From contig CM106585.1 of assembly GCA_048013815.1 (NCBI GenBank), positions 8,990,001 to 9,054,000 of the forward strand: a stretch of DNA of 64,000 bases, in the 5' to 3' direction. Below are positions 8,701-20,706 of the stretch, in pieces. This stretch comes from Setoptus koraiensis (taxonomy: Eukaryota; Arthropoda). The position numbers and the translations under genes were made by a program. The notes under the pieces were generated by a model. It had not been told where the DNA came from, did no database searches, and was given only the letters and a program-made list of their open reading frames with translations. The first letter of the stretch is position 1. Every line of letters begins with the position of its first letter.

Positions 8701-11660
8701 CCAAGCTGCAAGCGAGAAAGAAAAGAACGACGACAGCGCAAAATCAGATGATAACAGGCAGTCGAACAGCAAAGAATTGTCTCCGGGAGGCAAGTGGCCC
8801 GATAATGGCGCCGGCAGCAAGAATTTGTCCGGCTCAAAGGGCGCCAACAAGTCGGGCTCGGCTCACAAGTTTGGTCTGACCACTCGCCAGGGGCCTGCCG
8901 ATGAGCGTTTGGCGCTGGAGAATTTCAAGAATCTGCGAAATACTCGCATGCCAGAAAATGTAATGATGATGAACGCCGACTGGCGTTCCTTGCAGAACAC
9001 AATTGGCTTGCCGCAGCCGCCTCGAAACGATATAGCTTCGGCTTCGGTGAGCGACAAACAGACTTCGTCGGATGGCAGAAAGGCCGGAAATGGCAACAAT
9101 CAGCCTGAGAGTAACAGCAACAAGTCCAAGAGCGACCGAGATCTGGGCCGAGAGGATCGCGCAAGCCAAGACGGAGTGGCCTATTTCGACGCGCTGCGTC
9201 TGACGTCGGCCAACGAAAAACTGGCCCAATCTCACGCTGAGAGGCTCACCGAATTGGAGAAGTTTCGCCAGAGACTGCGTGCCCAACAATTGCTGCTGGA
9301 TCAGGCTCGCTTGGGAGTGCCCACGCCGAACACCAATTTGTCCAACAATTTTTCCAATCGACCCAACGGGGGCAACAGTCACAACAGCGTTGACGCCAAT
9401 CAGCTAAGTCGCTATGGGGCCAGCGGAAACTCGGGCGCCGAGTTGCTGAAACGATCCAGAGTATCCAGCTATTTGCCGAATTCTTTCGTCAGTTACGACG
9501 ACGACGACGACGACGGCGAAAATAACATTTACGACGAGCCCGACAGGAGGGGCCTAACGCCCGCCAGCACGCACAATCACAGTGTTGACAAGCTTGCCAG
9601 AAAACGCCAAAACGCCGGCCGATTGCGAGCATCCGATGGCGACAAAGTGAATGTGTCGAAACTGACCGACACCAACAGCAAGGTCAGCAAGAGCCTGTCG
9701 CAAATAGATGACGCCATAAGCGCACACAACAAGCAACTCGACAGACAGTTGGAGAAAAATTTCGAGACATTGTCGCGCGTTGATTCGACGAAATCAACGC
9801 GCCAGAATTTGCCAGCCGACGCATTGAGCGGGCCACAAGAAGCAGGCCTGTCAATAGAGAAAGAAATAGAGAAACGTTTCAGTGACTTGGCCAAGAAATT
9901 CCAACAGAATTGGCCCTCGATTCCGAGCGCAACGCAGCACCTCAAGGCGCATCTGTTGGCCTCCAAACACAGCCTGTCCGGGGACAGTTCTCGCGTGAGC
10001 CAGCCATTGACTGAGTCGCCTGGCAAGCCCGATTACGCGGACAAATATCCCACCAAACTGACTGTTCACAGTTTGATGATGCAGCGCCGACAGCAAGCGT
10101 CAGATCACTCGTCGGATCATCATGATCAATTGTCCGATTTGAAGCAGACGAACAACGCCAGCATCGCCAGTGACAGAGACAGAAAACAGGCCCAGACGAA
10201 GCACACAAACACGGCCTCATTAATTAATTACGTCGGCCAATTGGACGACGATTCTCGGCGCGCCAAACAACTGAATGGCGCGCCGACGGCCGATTCCGGT
10301 GACTTGAGCCTGGCCAACGGAAACAAACGAGAACAAAAAACCAGATCGACACTGGAGGAGGCAGCGAAAAAATCTGCCAGCGACGATCTGTCGCTGGGCA
10401 ACCATTTCAACATGAACCTAATCAATTCGCTGACCTCGCTCACGGCCTCACACATCAATCCGTTTGTTTCGCCGAGCTCGGCGACCAATTGGACACCACT
10501 CAGTGCCACTGACCACCACGCAACAACAAGCGGTTTGTTGGTTAAATCGGTGCCAGCGGGAGACAGCAACAGATCGGCTGCGACGCCAGTATCGATCGAT
10601 GGACATTTTGCCACCTCAAACGCCAGATATTTCACGCCGCCGGAACTGCTGGCCGCAACAGCCAATTACGACACAACTGTCAGCAACAACAATGGGGCCA
10701 ACCAGCGATTGCGATCGTCGGGTCTCGGCGGTGTGAGCGGCGGTGGTTTGCAGCGAGACCAGGACGCTGCGGCGAATCGCATTGGCCCCGAGGGCGAGTC
10801 GCCCAAAAAACTGCACGCAGAAGCCTTTAATTATGCAGCGAATCACCGGCACGACGGCATGACAAGCTCGCCAGAATTGTCGTCGTCACTGAGTCCCGTG
10901 AGTGCTAGCAGTTTTGAGAATCTGGCCATGATCACTTCGGAGGGATCGCAATCATTTGAGAACGGACACAGGTCCAGTATGCTGGACAGTCTGTTCTCGG
11001 GCCAGATAAAACATTTGCAGCAAGCGCCGGCCAGTTCACAATTGGCGCAATTGACAAATGTACGCGCCGCCGAGGCCAGCAACACCGGCGGCGACAAACA
11101 GCAGGCTAAACAGCTTTTGCATCGTCAACAATCAACAAACAATCAAGAAAAAGAATCAACGGCAACAACAACAACCACAGAGTTCTTGCAGCAAGAGACT
11201 CAGGCGAGTTCCACAACCACCAGCAATTATCATTTGCCTGGCGCGCAACAACCACCTACTGGCACCACTCCAATAGCGCCCATGTTTTCGCTAACGAACA
11301 TGGCCAGCATGGTCAGATTGAAACCACAACGTCCGCTTGCAACAACAACTCACCTATTGGCCTCTAAACAGCATGACGCAACTACTAACAGCGCCACAAA
11401 TACGCCGGCCTCGCAAACATTTCTACTTGGCCCCGAGACAAACAGCAGCAACAGTTTAGATGTAGGCAACAAATTGAACACCAAACAACAGCTGGCAAAG
11501 AATCATAAGCTGTCGCCCAATGAGCAACGGGCCTCCAGAAATGAGATCGACACTCAACCGCTGACCAGCAACGTCAACCACTCGGACAAAACTAACAGCA
11601 ATCACAGATTCATTGAGGTCGTTTCGCCCATTGAGGAAACCAATTTTCAAGCGTTTAGAG
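5726..11660 (+). CDS. giant RR-type (chitin_bind_4) cuticle protein, two large exons
   Basis: Exon 1 is 5726-7649 and ends in GTGAGT. Exon 2 is 8166-11660, preceded by a pyrimidine-rich TTCAG and followed by GTGAGT. The phases agree (1 to 1), so one protein of more than 1,740 residues results. A likelier start is the ATG at 5924, because a signal peptide (MSVSVAIIMIIFSLL..AQC) begins there; the ATG at 5726 would put 66 residues ahead of it. Counting from 5924, residues about 144-200 form a Rebers-Riddiford chitin-binding domain (PYRFVYNVKG, REIGDGRFLSGSYGYI, PDGIYRHVDYVADDRGF). Exon 2 is hydrophilic, with a PRxPxEPR proline repeat, acidic runs and Ser/Asn/Gln-rich sequence, and has no second RR domain. 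The last exon is uncertain; candidates in the right phase start at 12116 (ending 12150) or near 12280. The protein probably sits in chitinous extracellular matrix. Its length is far above the usual 100-300 residues for RR proteins. Confidence 0.85.
7975..8045. repeat. short tandem CGAAATCACT-like repeats in cuticle intron
   Basis: About six degenerate 10-12-bp units of the form tCGAAATCactC run through the end of the single mapped intron, just upstream of the pyrimidine-rich acceptor tract of exon 2. Confidence 0.6.
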
Positions 11661-13216
11661 GTGAGTCATGAGCAACTGTCTGTCTGTTTATTGTTGATGT
11701 TCTATCGGAATTTAAATTGAATAATTTGAATGCCGATTTGATTTAAATTTGATTTAAATTCGATCGAGTCGCAAGTCGGCAATCGTCTGCGATTGTCGAC
11801 CGCGGCAATGACGGTGGACGGAAACATGAATGAACACAACAATCTCCACATCTCCGCAGCGGTCACTGTCCGTCCCGATCGGCCGATCTGAATCTAGTTG
11901 AACAATTTGAATTTAACAAGCAACACTCCTACTAATCATTGTTGTGTTATCTTCATCACTATCTACAATGCACAATCAGGATATCTATCTCTGTATAAAA
12001 AGCACACATGATTGATGATTCATTACTGAGCACTAATTAATCAAGATTCAATATTTCTCCATATTTTTATCTGCACCAACACGACAACAAACAACAACCC
12101 AATCATTCATCATAGACGCCCAACTGTCAATATCTGCCGTTTCTGCCTGAAATGTCACGCATACGATTGAGATAATTAGTTGTTATTTTTAGTCCACTTA
12201 CTTACACAATTTTCACCACATCTGCGAGAGGACGATATTCACATCGAGCAAAACCTAGAAAAGATTTGTGCAGCTCTGGAGTACGGCTGAGAAATATTTT
12301 TCATCAATTGTCAAAGAGGAACTCGTTGCAACGAGACGCAAAGTTCATCCAAACAAATAAACTTTTAACTGACCCCTCTTTGACTGTCACTCTGTTCATC
12401 TATTCATTTAGTTTAAAAGTGCTGCCACATTACTGCATCCAGAGTATGCGATATATCAGTTCAACAGCTTCCATGAGCTCTGGCAATCTACACAGGAAGC
12501 TGTTAATCAAATCAATCTAGATAATCGTGATAAGCGGGTACAGTTGAGAAAAACGGTACCGCGACGCCTTTTGGAGGCTGTCGAACTCACATGGTACAAA
12601 AACAAAATTAATTAGAGTCTCACTTAATTAACACGTCGTTAAGTTCATGTTTCTATCGTTCAAACTAGTGTGCAAATAAACATTTTCACTCGGTGATTCA
12701 CCCGAATTCTCAGATATTCAATATTCTTCAATTAATATTCTAACCAGAATGATTAAAATTCACCCACATCTTCCTAGATACTTTATGAAGCCACGGTAAA
12801 CAAAATTAGATCTCTACCATTCACGAAACAAGTTTCACAGAGAAAATACTGACCGAGCAAATAATCTTTTCCAGCACAGTGCAACTAGAAAGTGAATGTC
12901 TATTTCTAGCATCTACATAGATAGCGCACCATGTTATCCCACCCTTCCAATGTAATTGACTGTCAAGTTGCATTCATGCTAAGCTTGCGAAGTTTTTTCT
13001 AGTTGATCTCGTTTTTTAACGAGATTATAATGGGACATGACTTAAGGAACGGTAGCAAGTCCCGTCCCAACAAGATGGATAATGTGTAAATAAGAAGTTG
13101 AAACGCATTGCGAGAGTTATTTTTAGATTCAGACTTAGTTTGGACAGTTGTTTGTCGCAAGAACTTTCCGATGTCACAAAGTATATTCTGTCAACTGAGT
13201 AAGATTGAATACAAAA
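11661..13216. other. gene-free stretch (3' part of cuticle gene and spacer)
   Basis: It should contain the last exon and 3' UTR of the cuticle gene. Two acceptors give in-phase short tails: CATAG at 12111-12115 (11 residues, stop at 12148-12150) and TGTGCAG near 12274-12280. A 10-bp inverted pair (AACAGCTTCC at 12463-12472 and GGAAGCTGTT at 12495-12504) is present. Nothing else is recognised. Confidence 0.35.
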
Positions 13217-13738
13217 ATGAATCTTCGATTGATTTCTTCAGGGGCTCTTTTATTGCTGTTAGCCTCAAATTTCAAGCCTACCGATGCCGAAGAATGGCAA
13301 AATTATTGCTATAGATGCCCCCGACCAGTGTGCGAAGCACTCCAGGACTGCTATGCGTGCTTTGGTCACAATTCGGACTGCGACGACAAGGATATATCGC
13401 ATGCTCATGATCAAATCAAAGGAGAAATCGCTGAATCAAATGGAGGTGAGTGCCCGCCCGTCACTGAATACGAGATGCCCTGGGAACCGGGCTGGGATAA
13501 ATTTTGCGAAAGATGCCCTCGTTTGGTATGCCAACAACTGTCGTATTGCAAAGGATACCGAGAATTACCAGAGGACTGCGAAGACATAAACATTGGCCGT
13601 TTAGAGGCGCAAGTCAACAAGGAAATGTTACAATCACTGCCGGGTCCATGCCCTCCGCGTCGAAGCAAGTACCAAGTGTGGAAATCTGGAAAAGGAAAGA
13701 AGCGACCTAAGAACTTCGAATCGTCTCACATATATTAG
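13217..13738 (+). CDS. secreted protein with two six-cysteine modules, family unknown
   Basis: The ATG at 13217 opens 173 codons. Residues 1-24 are a signal peptide (basic start, LLLLLAS core, likely cut after TDA). The mature part consists of two copies of one module with identical cysteine spacing: C-x2-C-x4-C-x5-C-x9-C-x23-C-P-P. Copy 1 begins at Cys31 (CYRCPRPVC), copy 2 at CERCPRLVC. Each is preceded by a Trp-x2-(Tyr/Phe) and contains an acidic DC(D/E)D segment. Copy 1 has one extra cysteine (Cys48). A lysine-rich tail follows. The regular spacing points to disulfide-bonded folds made by internal duplication. I do not recognise the family; an extracellular role is likely but its function is unknown. 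A consensus splice donor (CAG|GTGAGC) follows the stop by 3 bp, so the 3' UTR may be spliced. Confidence 0.85.
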   Translation: MNLRLISSGALLLLLASNFKPTDAEEWQNYCYRCPRPVCEALQDCYACFGHNSDCDDKDISHAHDQIKGEIAESNGGECPPVTEYEMPWEPGWDKFCERCPRLVCQQLSYCKGYRELPEDCEDINIGRLEAQVNKEMLQSLPGPCPPRRSKYQVWKSGKGKKRPKNFESSHIY

Positions 13739-13857
13739 CAGGTGAGCATCTAATATCAATTAATGCCCTATTTGTGTCGACCATAAACAGCGCCATTCGC
13801 AAACTGAAATAATTAACTGAAGCCACTGGCTACCTGTAACTTTTTCGTGCCGACTAT

Positions 13858-13884
13858 TGAGAGAGAGAGAGAGAGAGAGAGAGA
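13858..13884. repeat. (GA)n microsatellite
   Basis: An uninterrupted GA run of about a dozen units lies between the convergent Cys-rich gene and CPPED1. Confidence 0.9.
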
Positions 13885-14023
13885 CTGTGGCAAGAGGACT
13901 CGACCATGTTGGGTCTTCTCATTATTTATTGATACGCTCCTGTTGAATTGTTTGTTTTGGTTGTAAACTAAAAGCAGGCATAAAATTATGAACATTGATA
14001 CATCCGGTTTTTCGCATTGAATA

Positions 14024-15022
14024 TCATAATTCAATATTTTTTGGTATCCCAGACATAGCATAATATTTGTGTGCGATTGTGTGTTCCAAGACACGAACAA
14101 CTCGCAATCCACTTTGGTCTTTTCCTAGCTGAGCGCCAATCGCTGTGGAATAAAATAAATAGTGGAATGAAATGAATGACGTGATTAAAATACCAATGAA
14201 AATGATCATATCAAAGCAGTTATCATCAGTGTATTCATGTTATTTACCTGAAGTGACGACAACCTCAAGATCGTGGTACCATCCGCCGGCGTTCCGATGA
14301 TAATGGCCACACATGATCTTGCTGACGCCCGCATCTCTGAATTTTCTTAACCACTTCAAGCGCGTCTCTTTAGAGATATTAAAATAATCGTCCTCCTCAT
14401 CGGGCTTCTCCAAGAACCATGGTATGTGCTCGAAAATGAAGGTATATTTATAGTTCTTGGCTTTCGATATCATTTGTTCAATCCATTCATCTTGTTCATG
14501 AGCGATATGAGGTACTTCTTTTCTATGCTGATAATATTGTGAATTAATAACAATAAATAAAACACCATTTGTAACAAAATGAAAATAATCGTCCCCAAAT
14601 GTCTCTCTATATTGTTTGACCGTTAATTCAGTTGGCTCATCGCCAACATCATGATTGCCACAAACACAAACCAATGGTATGTTAGGGTCTAATTTGCTGA
14701 ATACCCTCTTGAAATCGGCCACTTGCTTTGGTTTTTTAACAGTACCAGGCATGGCATCAACTAGGTCACCACATATTACTAAAAATTTAGGCCTTGGCGT
14801 CATCATATTAATTGCCTCAATGGCTTGCTCACTCAACTTTATCTCCTCATCCCATCCAGGATTTGGCCTTTTTAGTATAAAGTTTTCAATCATGCCATAT
14901 TGACAATCTGCAGCTTGGATGAAACAAAATGGGCCCTTCCATTCCTCGTCTTCACTTCGATTGAAATCATTGTGCCGACGATTGGAAGTTTTAATTTTGA
15001 ACCCACTGTTATCTTCTGCCAT
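14024..15022 (-). CDS. CPPED1: CPPED1-type calcineurin-like metallophosphatase
   Basis: Two exons on the minus strand: 15022-14248 (ending TCAG|GTAAAT) and 14142-14024 (after TTCCACAG). The phases agree and restore VVTS-AIGAQLG, the conserved family join. The product is 297 residues, close to vertebrate CPPED1 (about 314). Metal-binding motifs are in order: D39-x-Q41, GDLVD at 85-89, GNHD at 122-125 and GHYH at 239-242. MPG follows GDLVDA as in CPPED1. There is no signal peptide, so it is a cytosolic dinuclear-metal phosphatase; the vertebrate enzyme is reported to act on Akt. The C-terminus is slightly shorter than in vertebrates. The gene converges on the Cys-rich secreted gene. Confidence 0.93.
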
Positions 15023-16419
15023 TTCTAGCGATTATTTAATTATTGTATTGTAATACTAATGTAGCAGTTATTGTTGATGATATAGAAGATAAATTTGGAT
15101 GCTATGACGCAAGTGATTCCCGATAAGTAGTTCTCTCTTGTGTAGCATCAAATTATGGAATAATAAAATTAGATGATATGTCTGTGGAGTGTTATTAACT
15201 ACTATTATACCAGTATAATATGACAATTGCCTAATTATTGATAATAATATCGTGAAAATATATATCTACATATGCATATATATATATCCGACCATATACA
15301 CTGGTTGATTATGTGACTTGCGGCACGCTTATCCTATCGACAATCAATTATGAGAGCACTGAATTATTGATCATTTATCTTAGAAGAAGACTCTTGGGAA
15401 GAAAGCTATTCCGCTAAATAATAATAATAATAATAATAATATTAGTAATAGAGAGTAAAGCAAATCTCTGCCAATCTCTTAGATAATGATCATCATCTTG
15501 TGACGTTATCCAGTGTGAAAGTTGAAAAACTTTTGGAGATACTGTGAAAAACACTGTTACTGTATTTATAATAACAATGGTCCGTCATATAAACGCTAAT
15601 CAGCAGAATACGTATATAAATGGATATATGTGTATGCTAGGAGCTTCCCATTGAAAGCATAAACATAATTAGCAAGAATAATGTATCAAAACGATATTCA
15701 TAACAAACTGGTGGCCGCTTTGATAGGTGCTCTGATAGGGATAATATAATATTGCCCGTTCTTTGGTCTCTGGTAGATTAGCGATTATCATTAGCGATTT
15801 AGAGACTGTGGTGCCAATATGTAGTGCTAATTGAATAATGGCGCCACACACATACACTTACTAACTCTTTTAAAAAAGTGACGATAACAATATTAATACT
15901 ATAACAAGCTTGATTTCAGTTGTCCAACAATTGTCAAGCTCGACTGGTAGTGATGAGATAAGGTGTGCAATGGATAAATATGATGATAATAATAAATTGA
16001 AATATGATGACGATTATTGTGCTGTAGTGTTAATGAAGTGCGCTATATCTCTAGATATGTTGCCGGCGTCGACGTGGTTGGTTATGATGTCTGTCGTCTG
16101 CAAATGTTTGCCGTCTCCTTGGCTACACTTATTAGTAGTAGATGAGGGCAACTTCTTAATGTCGTCATAATCATCGTAGCTGTTGTTTCATAGCCGGCAT
16201 TATACGCCGTGAAAAGCAATATGTCGTTCAATAGGTAGACAATCTCTAGACTGTTGTAGGCAGTCAGTATTATGTAACTACCACACAAATATATTTAGAT
16301 ATATAATATATTTGTGTGTGAATATAAATATATGCGCTAAACAGAATGAAGTAATGAGGATGTCAATCTCTTAAATGTTGCTGCTTGCTAAAACAAACGA
16401 TGACGCTTGTTTTCAACCG

Positions 16420-16452
16420 ACCGACCGACTGACTGACTGACTGACTGACTGA
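16420..16452. repeat. (GACT)n/(GACC)n tetranucleotide repeat
   Basis: GACC units pass into GACT units, about eight in all. Confidence 0.85.
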
Positions 16453-17599
16453 TGATGATTATCCTCGCCGAGGAGTACAAGGAAGAGTATGACTTTAGTG
16501 TGAGCTAGCGTAATGCGTGATAACTTCTAAATATTCTCGACATTCTAACTCTAGCCAACTAAATAATATATACTGGTGATAATTGTGGCGTTGTGTCATT
16601 TAGAGAAAAAGCAGACTGAGAGATGTGAGATATGATGATGAGATCCCGTGTGAGAGAGAGAGCAAATGTCGTTCGCAGTGTCGATTGTGCGGCGCTAATA
16701 ATAATAATTTACTCTGCACTTCAGGTCTTCGTCGTCTTGTTACAAATAACCAACGACAGCAAACGTATAATTTGCCTGCTATGGGCGATCACTTTGCTTC
16801 TAGAAGACAATATCGATAATTCAATGGTAATGCTGTTGAATCTCGCCGTTTATTGTTAGTGTGACGAGTTAAATTAGAAATATGCTCGTTGTTGTTGTTG
16901 TTGCTGCTGCTGTCGTGAATGCGCCGAGATTTTATGTAAATATTGCTGACTCGGCAAATTATTGTTCTTCTGTCGCTTGATGTCTTTGTCACACTGAAAA
17001 CAGGTACGTGCTGATTATTCACCTCGGCGTTGTATATTGATACCGATTGTATATTGAGAACGGTGTCACTGTCTGCATGTGTATTGCTGTAAAATAAATA
17101 TAATGTGGCGACTGTAACTCTCACAGAACACGAGATAGCGGCCTCAAATGGAGCCTGTCCAACGGGAATAGCGAGCTAGTTGTTTCAGTGGCGGCAGCAG
17201 CGATTGTGATATTGATGGCCTTTTCTTGTTCGAATCGTTCGAATAGTTTGCACGAATATCGCTTTATTATCACGTTATCGGTGCTTCTTTTTCGCACCGA
17301 AGCAGCCGTTCTCCGTTACAAACATGCGCGCGAGCCTCAGTTGTTGTTGTTGTTGTTGTTTTTGTTCTTGCTAAAAATTAGCTGCCCACATATCGCAACA
17401 CATACACTGAACCACACACTGAACCATATACTGAACACACGACGCACGGGCTACTTTACGCAATGTTACGCAATGGGGAGCGTCATGAGCAGGGGCACGC
17501 AAGGGGCCGCTCGCAACAATAGTCTAAATCTCTCTCACTGTGTCTGGTAATGGTGGCGAGTTGTAAATATCCTCGGGTCTGCAAATGGTCGATGATGGT

Positions 17600-17705
17600 C
17601 GTTGGTTGGTTCGTTCGTTAGCTCGCTCGCGAATTCGGTCGCTCGGTTCGGTCGGTCGGTTCGGTCGGTCGGTCGCGAATTCGGTTGCTCGGTTCGGTCG
17701 GTCGT
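17600..17705. repeat. TCGGT/CGGT tandem array
   Basis: Overlapping TCGGTCGGT and TTCGGTCGG units with two nearly identical blocks, each carrying CGCGAATTCGGT. It opens an Arg/Pro/Thr-rich frame on the minus strand that I treat as an artefact. Confidence 0.8.
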
Positions 17706-20589
17706 GATGGCGGCCAAGACGACGGCTTGTCCGCAACGATGATGATAAGTCTATCTCTATTGTGTGTGTGTCTCGTGAGTGTGTCTATTGTGCATTGGCC
17801 AGTCTTATGCGTTGCGTTGTTTGACTTGGTAACAGTGTTCGGGCGAGCGGTTGCTGGCTGTGGTTTATGCTTGCGTCATGGCCAGTAAGATGAGACGAGA
17901 CGAGAAGCTGCCGCTATTAGTATCGGTGAGATATGGCAGCGGATTTTGCGCACTTGCAAAAGAAGCTCATGGGCTCATGTGGCCGACGGCTCATGTGCTC
18001 ACGGGCGCAGCAGCTTATAGTTGTTAGGCCATTTAGTTATGGCGTACACATGAGCAACGGCGACGCTGCCAACAACAGCAGCAACAACAGCAGCAACAAC
18101 AGCAGCAACAACAACAGCGGCAACAACAACAGCGAGCGAAAAGAAGCACCATCGAAATGGCGGTTCGGTGGCTCGCGGCTGGCTTGACACCTACACTAGT
18201 GGCAGTGTGGCAGCCAATGGCGGCAGTTGTGTTTTATCGCGCTGCATCTGTTCGAATCGATTCGAAGCGGCTCGGGGCGGCGCGATTCGGAGAAGAGGCA
18301 GGCCATCGAGTCGGGCCCCAGTGCACCTCGCACAGGCTTGCTGGCTTGCGATAGGTCGGTGATAGGGATAAATAAGTGGGGCATCAGTGGCCAACCAGAA
18401 GAAGAAACATTGCCGGCCGATTACTAGTCGTGATATCCGAGCGGGCGTCCGAATGTTGCCATGTTATTTATTGCTGCTTTTCCTTTTATCCTCGGCTTTC
18501 GCTGCACCACTGCCAGCCAACTCGCAGCCGTGCCACCGTCAGCGCCGATGCTGTTTTCCGACAAATCAAACGCTCGCTGACTGACTGGCTGACTGACTAG
18601 TCGACTGACCGAGTGGCTCGGCCGGATAGCCGGCCTGCGTGTAAACGTGCAATCATTAATCATGTAATAATGACTACATGGCACTAGTCAGTCAATTGGT
18701 GTGTGGCGAGCGAGTGTGCCTTTAGCAAGTGGTTGCTGTATTGATTGAATTGGCTCGAATTACAATTGCGAGCCCGGCCGGCGATAGATATCCGATAATA
18801 TCGCTTCTGAATGGGGCGCCCGCTCTGGCCTGTGTCGCTTGCGTGTGTGTGCTAGTATATCTATCTTGTGCCACTGGTTTATTTGCAATAGCCTGTAATA
18901 ACCCTTGACGTAACAATTTCCAGAGAATTGAGTGTGAAAAATTTCTCTCTGTCTCCTTCATCATGAAGACTTTGGTACTTTGCGCCCCCTATGATACGAT
19001 TTGCGCAAGTTGTGTGTGTTTGTTCAAGCAATAGTTCGAGCATTTGGCATCGACGGCAACATTAACTAATCGGCCCAGTCTACCTAACCGTATAATACTG
19101 CTACTGTTCACTACGTTACGTAATAGTGTTTACAGTGTATAATTCTTATTCTAGGGAGCCCTTTGTTTAATATTGGCAACAAGCAGCGGATGTTGAGTGT
19201 GTCTCTTTGGCTGTCCGCTCCCAGATGTTATCAGATGTTATCAGATGTGTTTCTGGCGGATAAATACACCACCCACTTACACACACACACACACACACGA
19301 AACGGTTTCGCCGGGCCCCACACAATAAACTTTAGCCGCCCATGTATGCTGCTATATATATACCACACAGTACTTAGCGTTTGGCTGCCGGGTCAAGTCG
19401 TGTTGCGTTTGCGGGGCCCCCAAACACAAACATCGCAAGGGTGCTCCTGTGTGATGCTGGGCGCACAATAATAGATTTACTGGTGCAACTCTAACAAACC
19501 AATAGCCCCGAAGCTCTCCGTTTAATGCCCAATCTAAAGTGCAATCGTCTGTCGGTGGGCCCACTGTGTGAAAGTGGCCTCGTTTGATGCTGCCCGCTGT
19601 GTTTGGTCTCGTATGGTCTCATCTAGTCTGCGGGGGCATCCAAGCTGCTGCTGCTGCTGCTCTGTTTGTGTGAATGCGGATACCAAATGCTCTAACGACC
19701 GTCACGATCGGGGCCCCAAATAATGAACAAAAATAAATATCCGCCCCCATTGTGAGTATGCGTTTTGTTGGTCGTGTTGCACAACGCAAGCGCGTCGTCA
19801 GTCAACCAGCCAGTGGCACTGATTTTGTTGCGCGCTTTGATGGCTGGCACGTTGGCTCAGATCGTGGCCGGCCAGCAACTGTGCCAGTTAATTGTGCGCC
19901 ACCGAGGCCAGCAGCCGCATTGAGTCGTTGAATTTGAATTGCGACAAACGCACCACAAAGGAACAGTGCAAACTCGGCGAACGTTCTGTGCCTTTGGGCG
20001 GCGCAGTGCGCCAACTGGCCTCCTGGTTTGTCGCTGGCTGCCCAGCACACGGCCGGCCCGGCCCGGCCCGGCCGGAACGTGCCCGCTTACAGCGTTGTTA
20101 GCTACACAACTGCACACCATTCATTGCACGTGCTCAGTCGGGTAGCTTTCCGCTGTAACTCACAGTAGATTCTACTGACAAAGTGAGTAGAAAGCACCGT
20201 CTGGCGGACGAACACCGTAAATACATCTCGGCAAGCTCGAAGCGGAGAAAAAGCGCCCAAATCCAGTGAAAATGCACTCACCTATCGCGCACAAACTAAT
20301 GCCGCTGAGCGCCACTACAGCGCAAACAACGAAACAAGAAAATTTATGTTTATATAAATGCGTATTGCTATGTTCGGACGATACTACGATATTTTATCTC
20401 TAATAGAGCCCTCTAATAGATCGGACATTAGCATGCCCTAATGCATATCCGCTGCCCATAGCCGGTGTTGCAGCGCGCAGCCCGGTGACTAATGTCGGCC
20501 ATAATAAAACACCAATGCTCACTACATTATTGTTATTATTATTATGATAATTGTAGTTGTTGCGATTGTAGCCATTGTTGTGCCGTCGC

Positions 20590-20706
20590 GTCGTTGTGCC
20601 GTCGTGTCGTTGTTGTCGTTGTTGTCGTTGTTGTCGTTGTTGTCGTTGTTGCTGTTGTGTCGCTGTTGTCGGCGTTGCCGTTGTGTCGCTGTTGTCGGCG
20701 TTGTCA
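20590..20706. repeat. GTTGTC hexamer array
   Basis: Tandem GTTGTC units, then a twice-repeated GTTGTGTCGCTGTTGTCGGC block. It generates spurious Val- and Cys-rich ORFs. Confidence 0.85.

Noticed and set aside
8197-8850. 217-codon minus-strand frame and other long frames opposite the cuticle exons
   Set aside because: Antisense shadows of a real GC-rich coding exon; no motifs.
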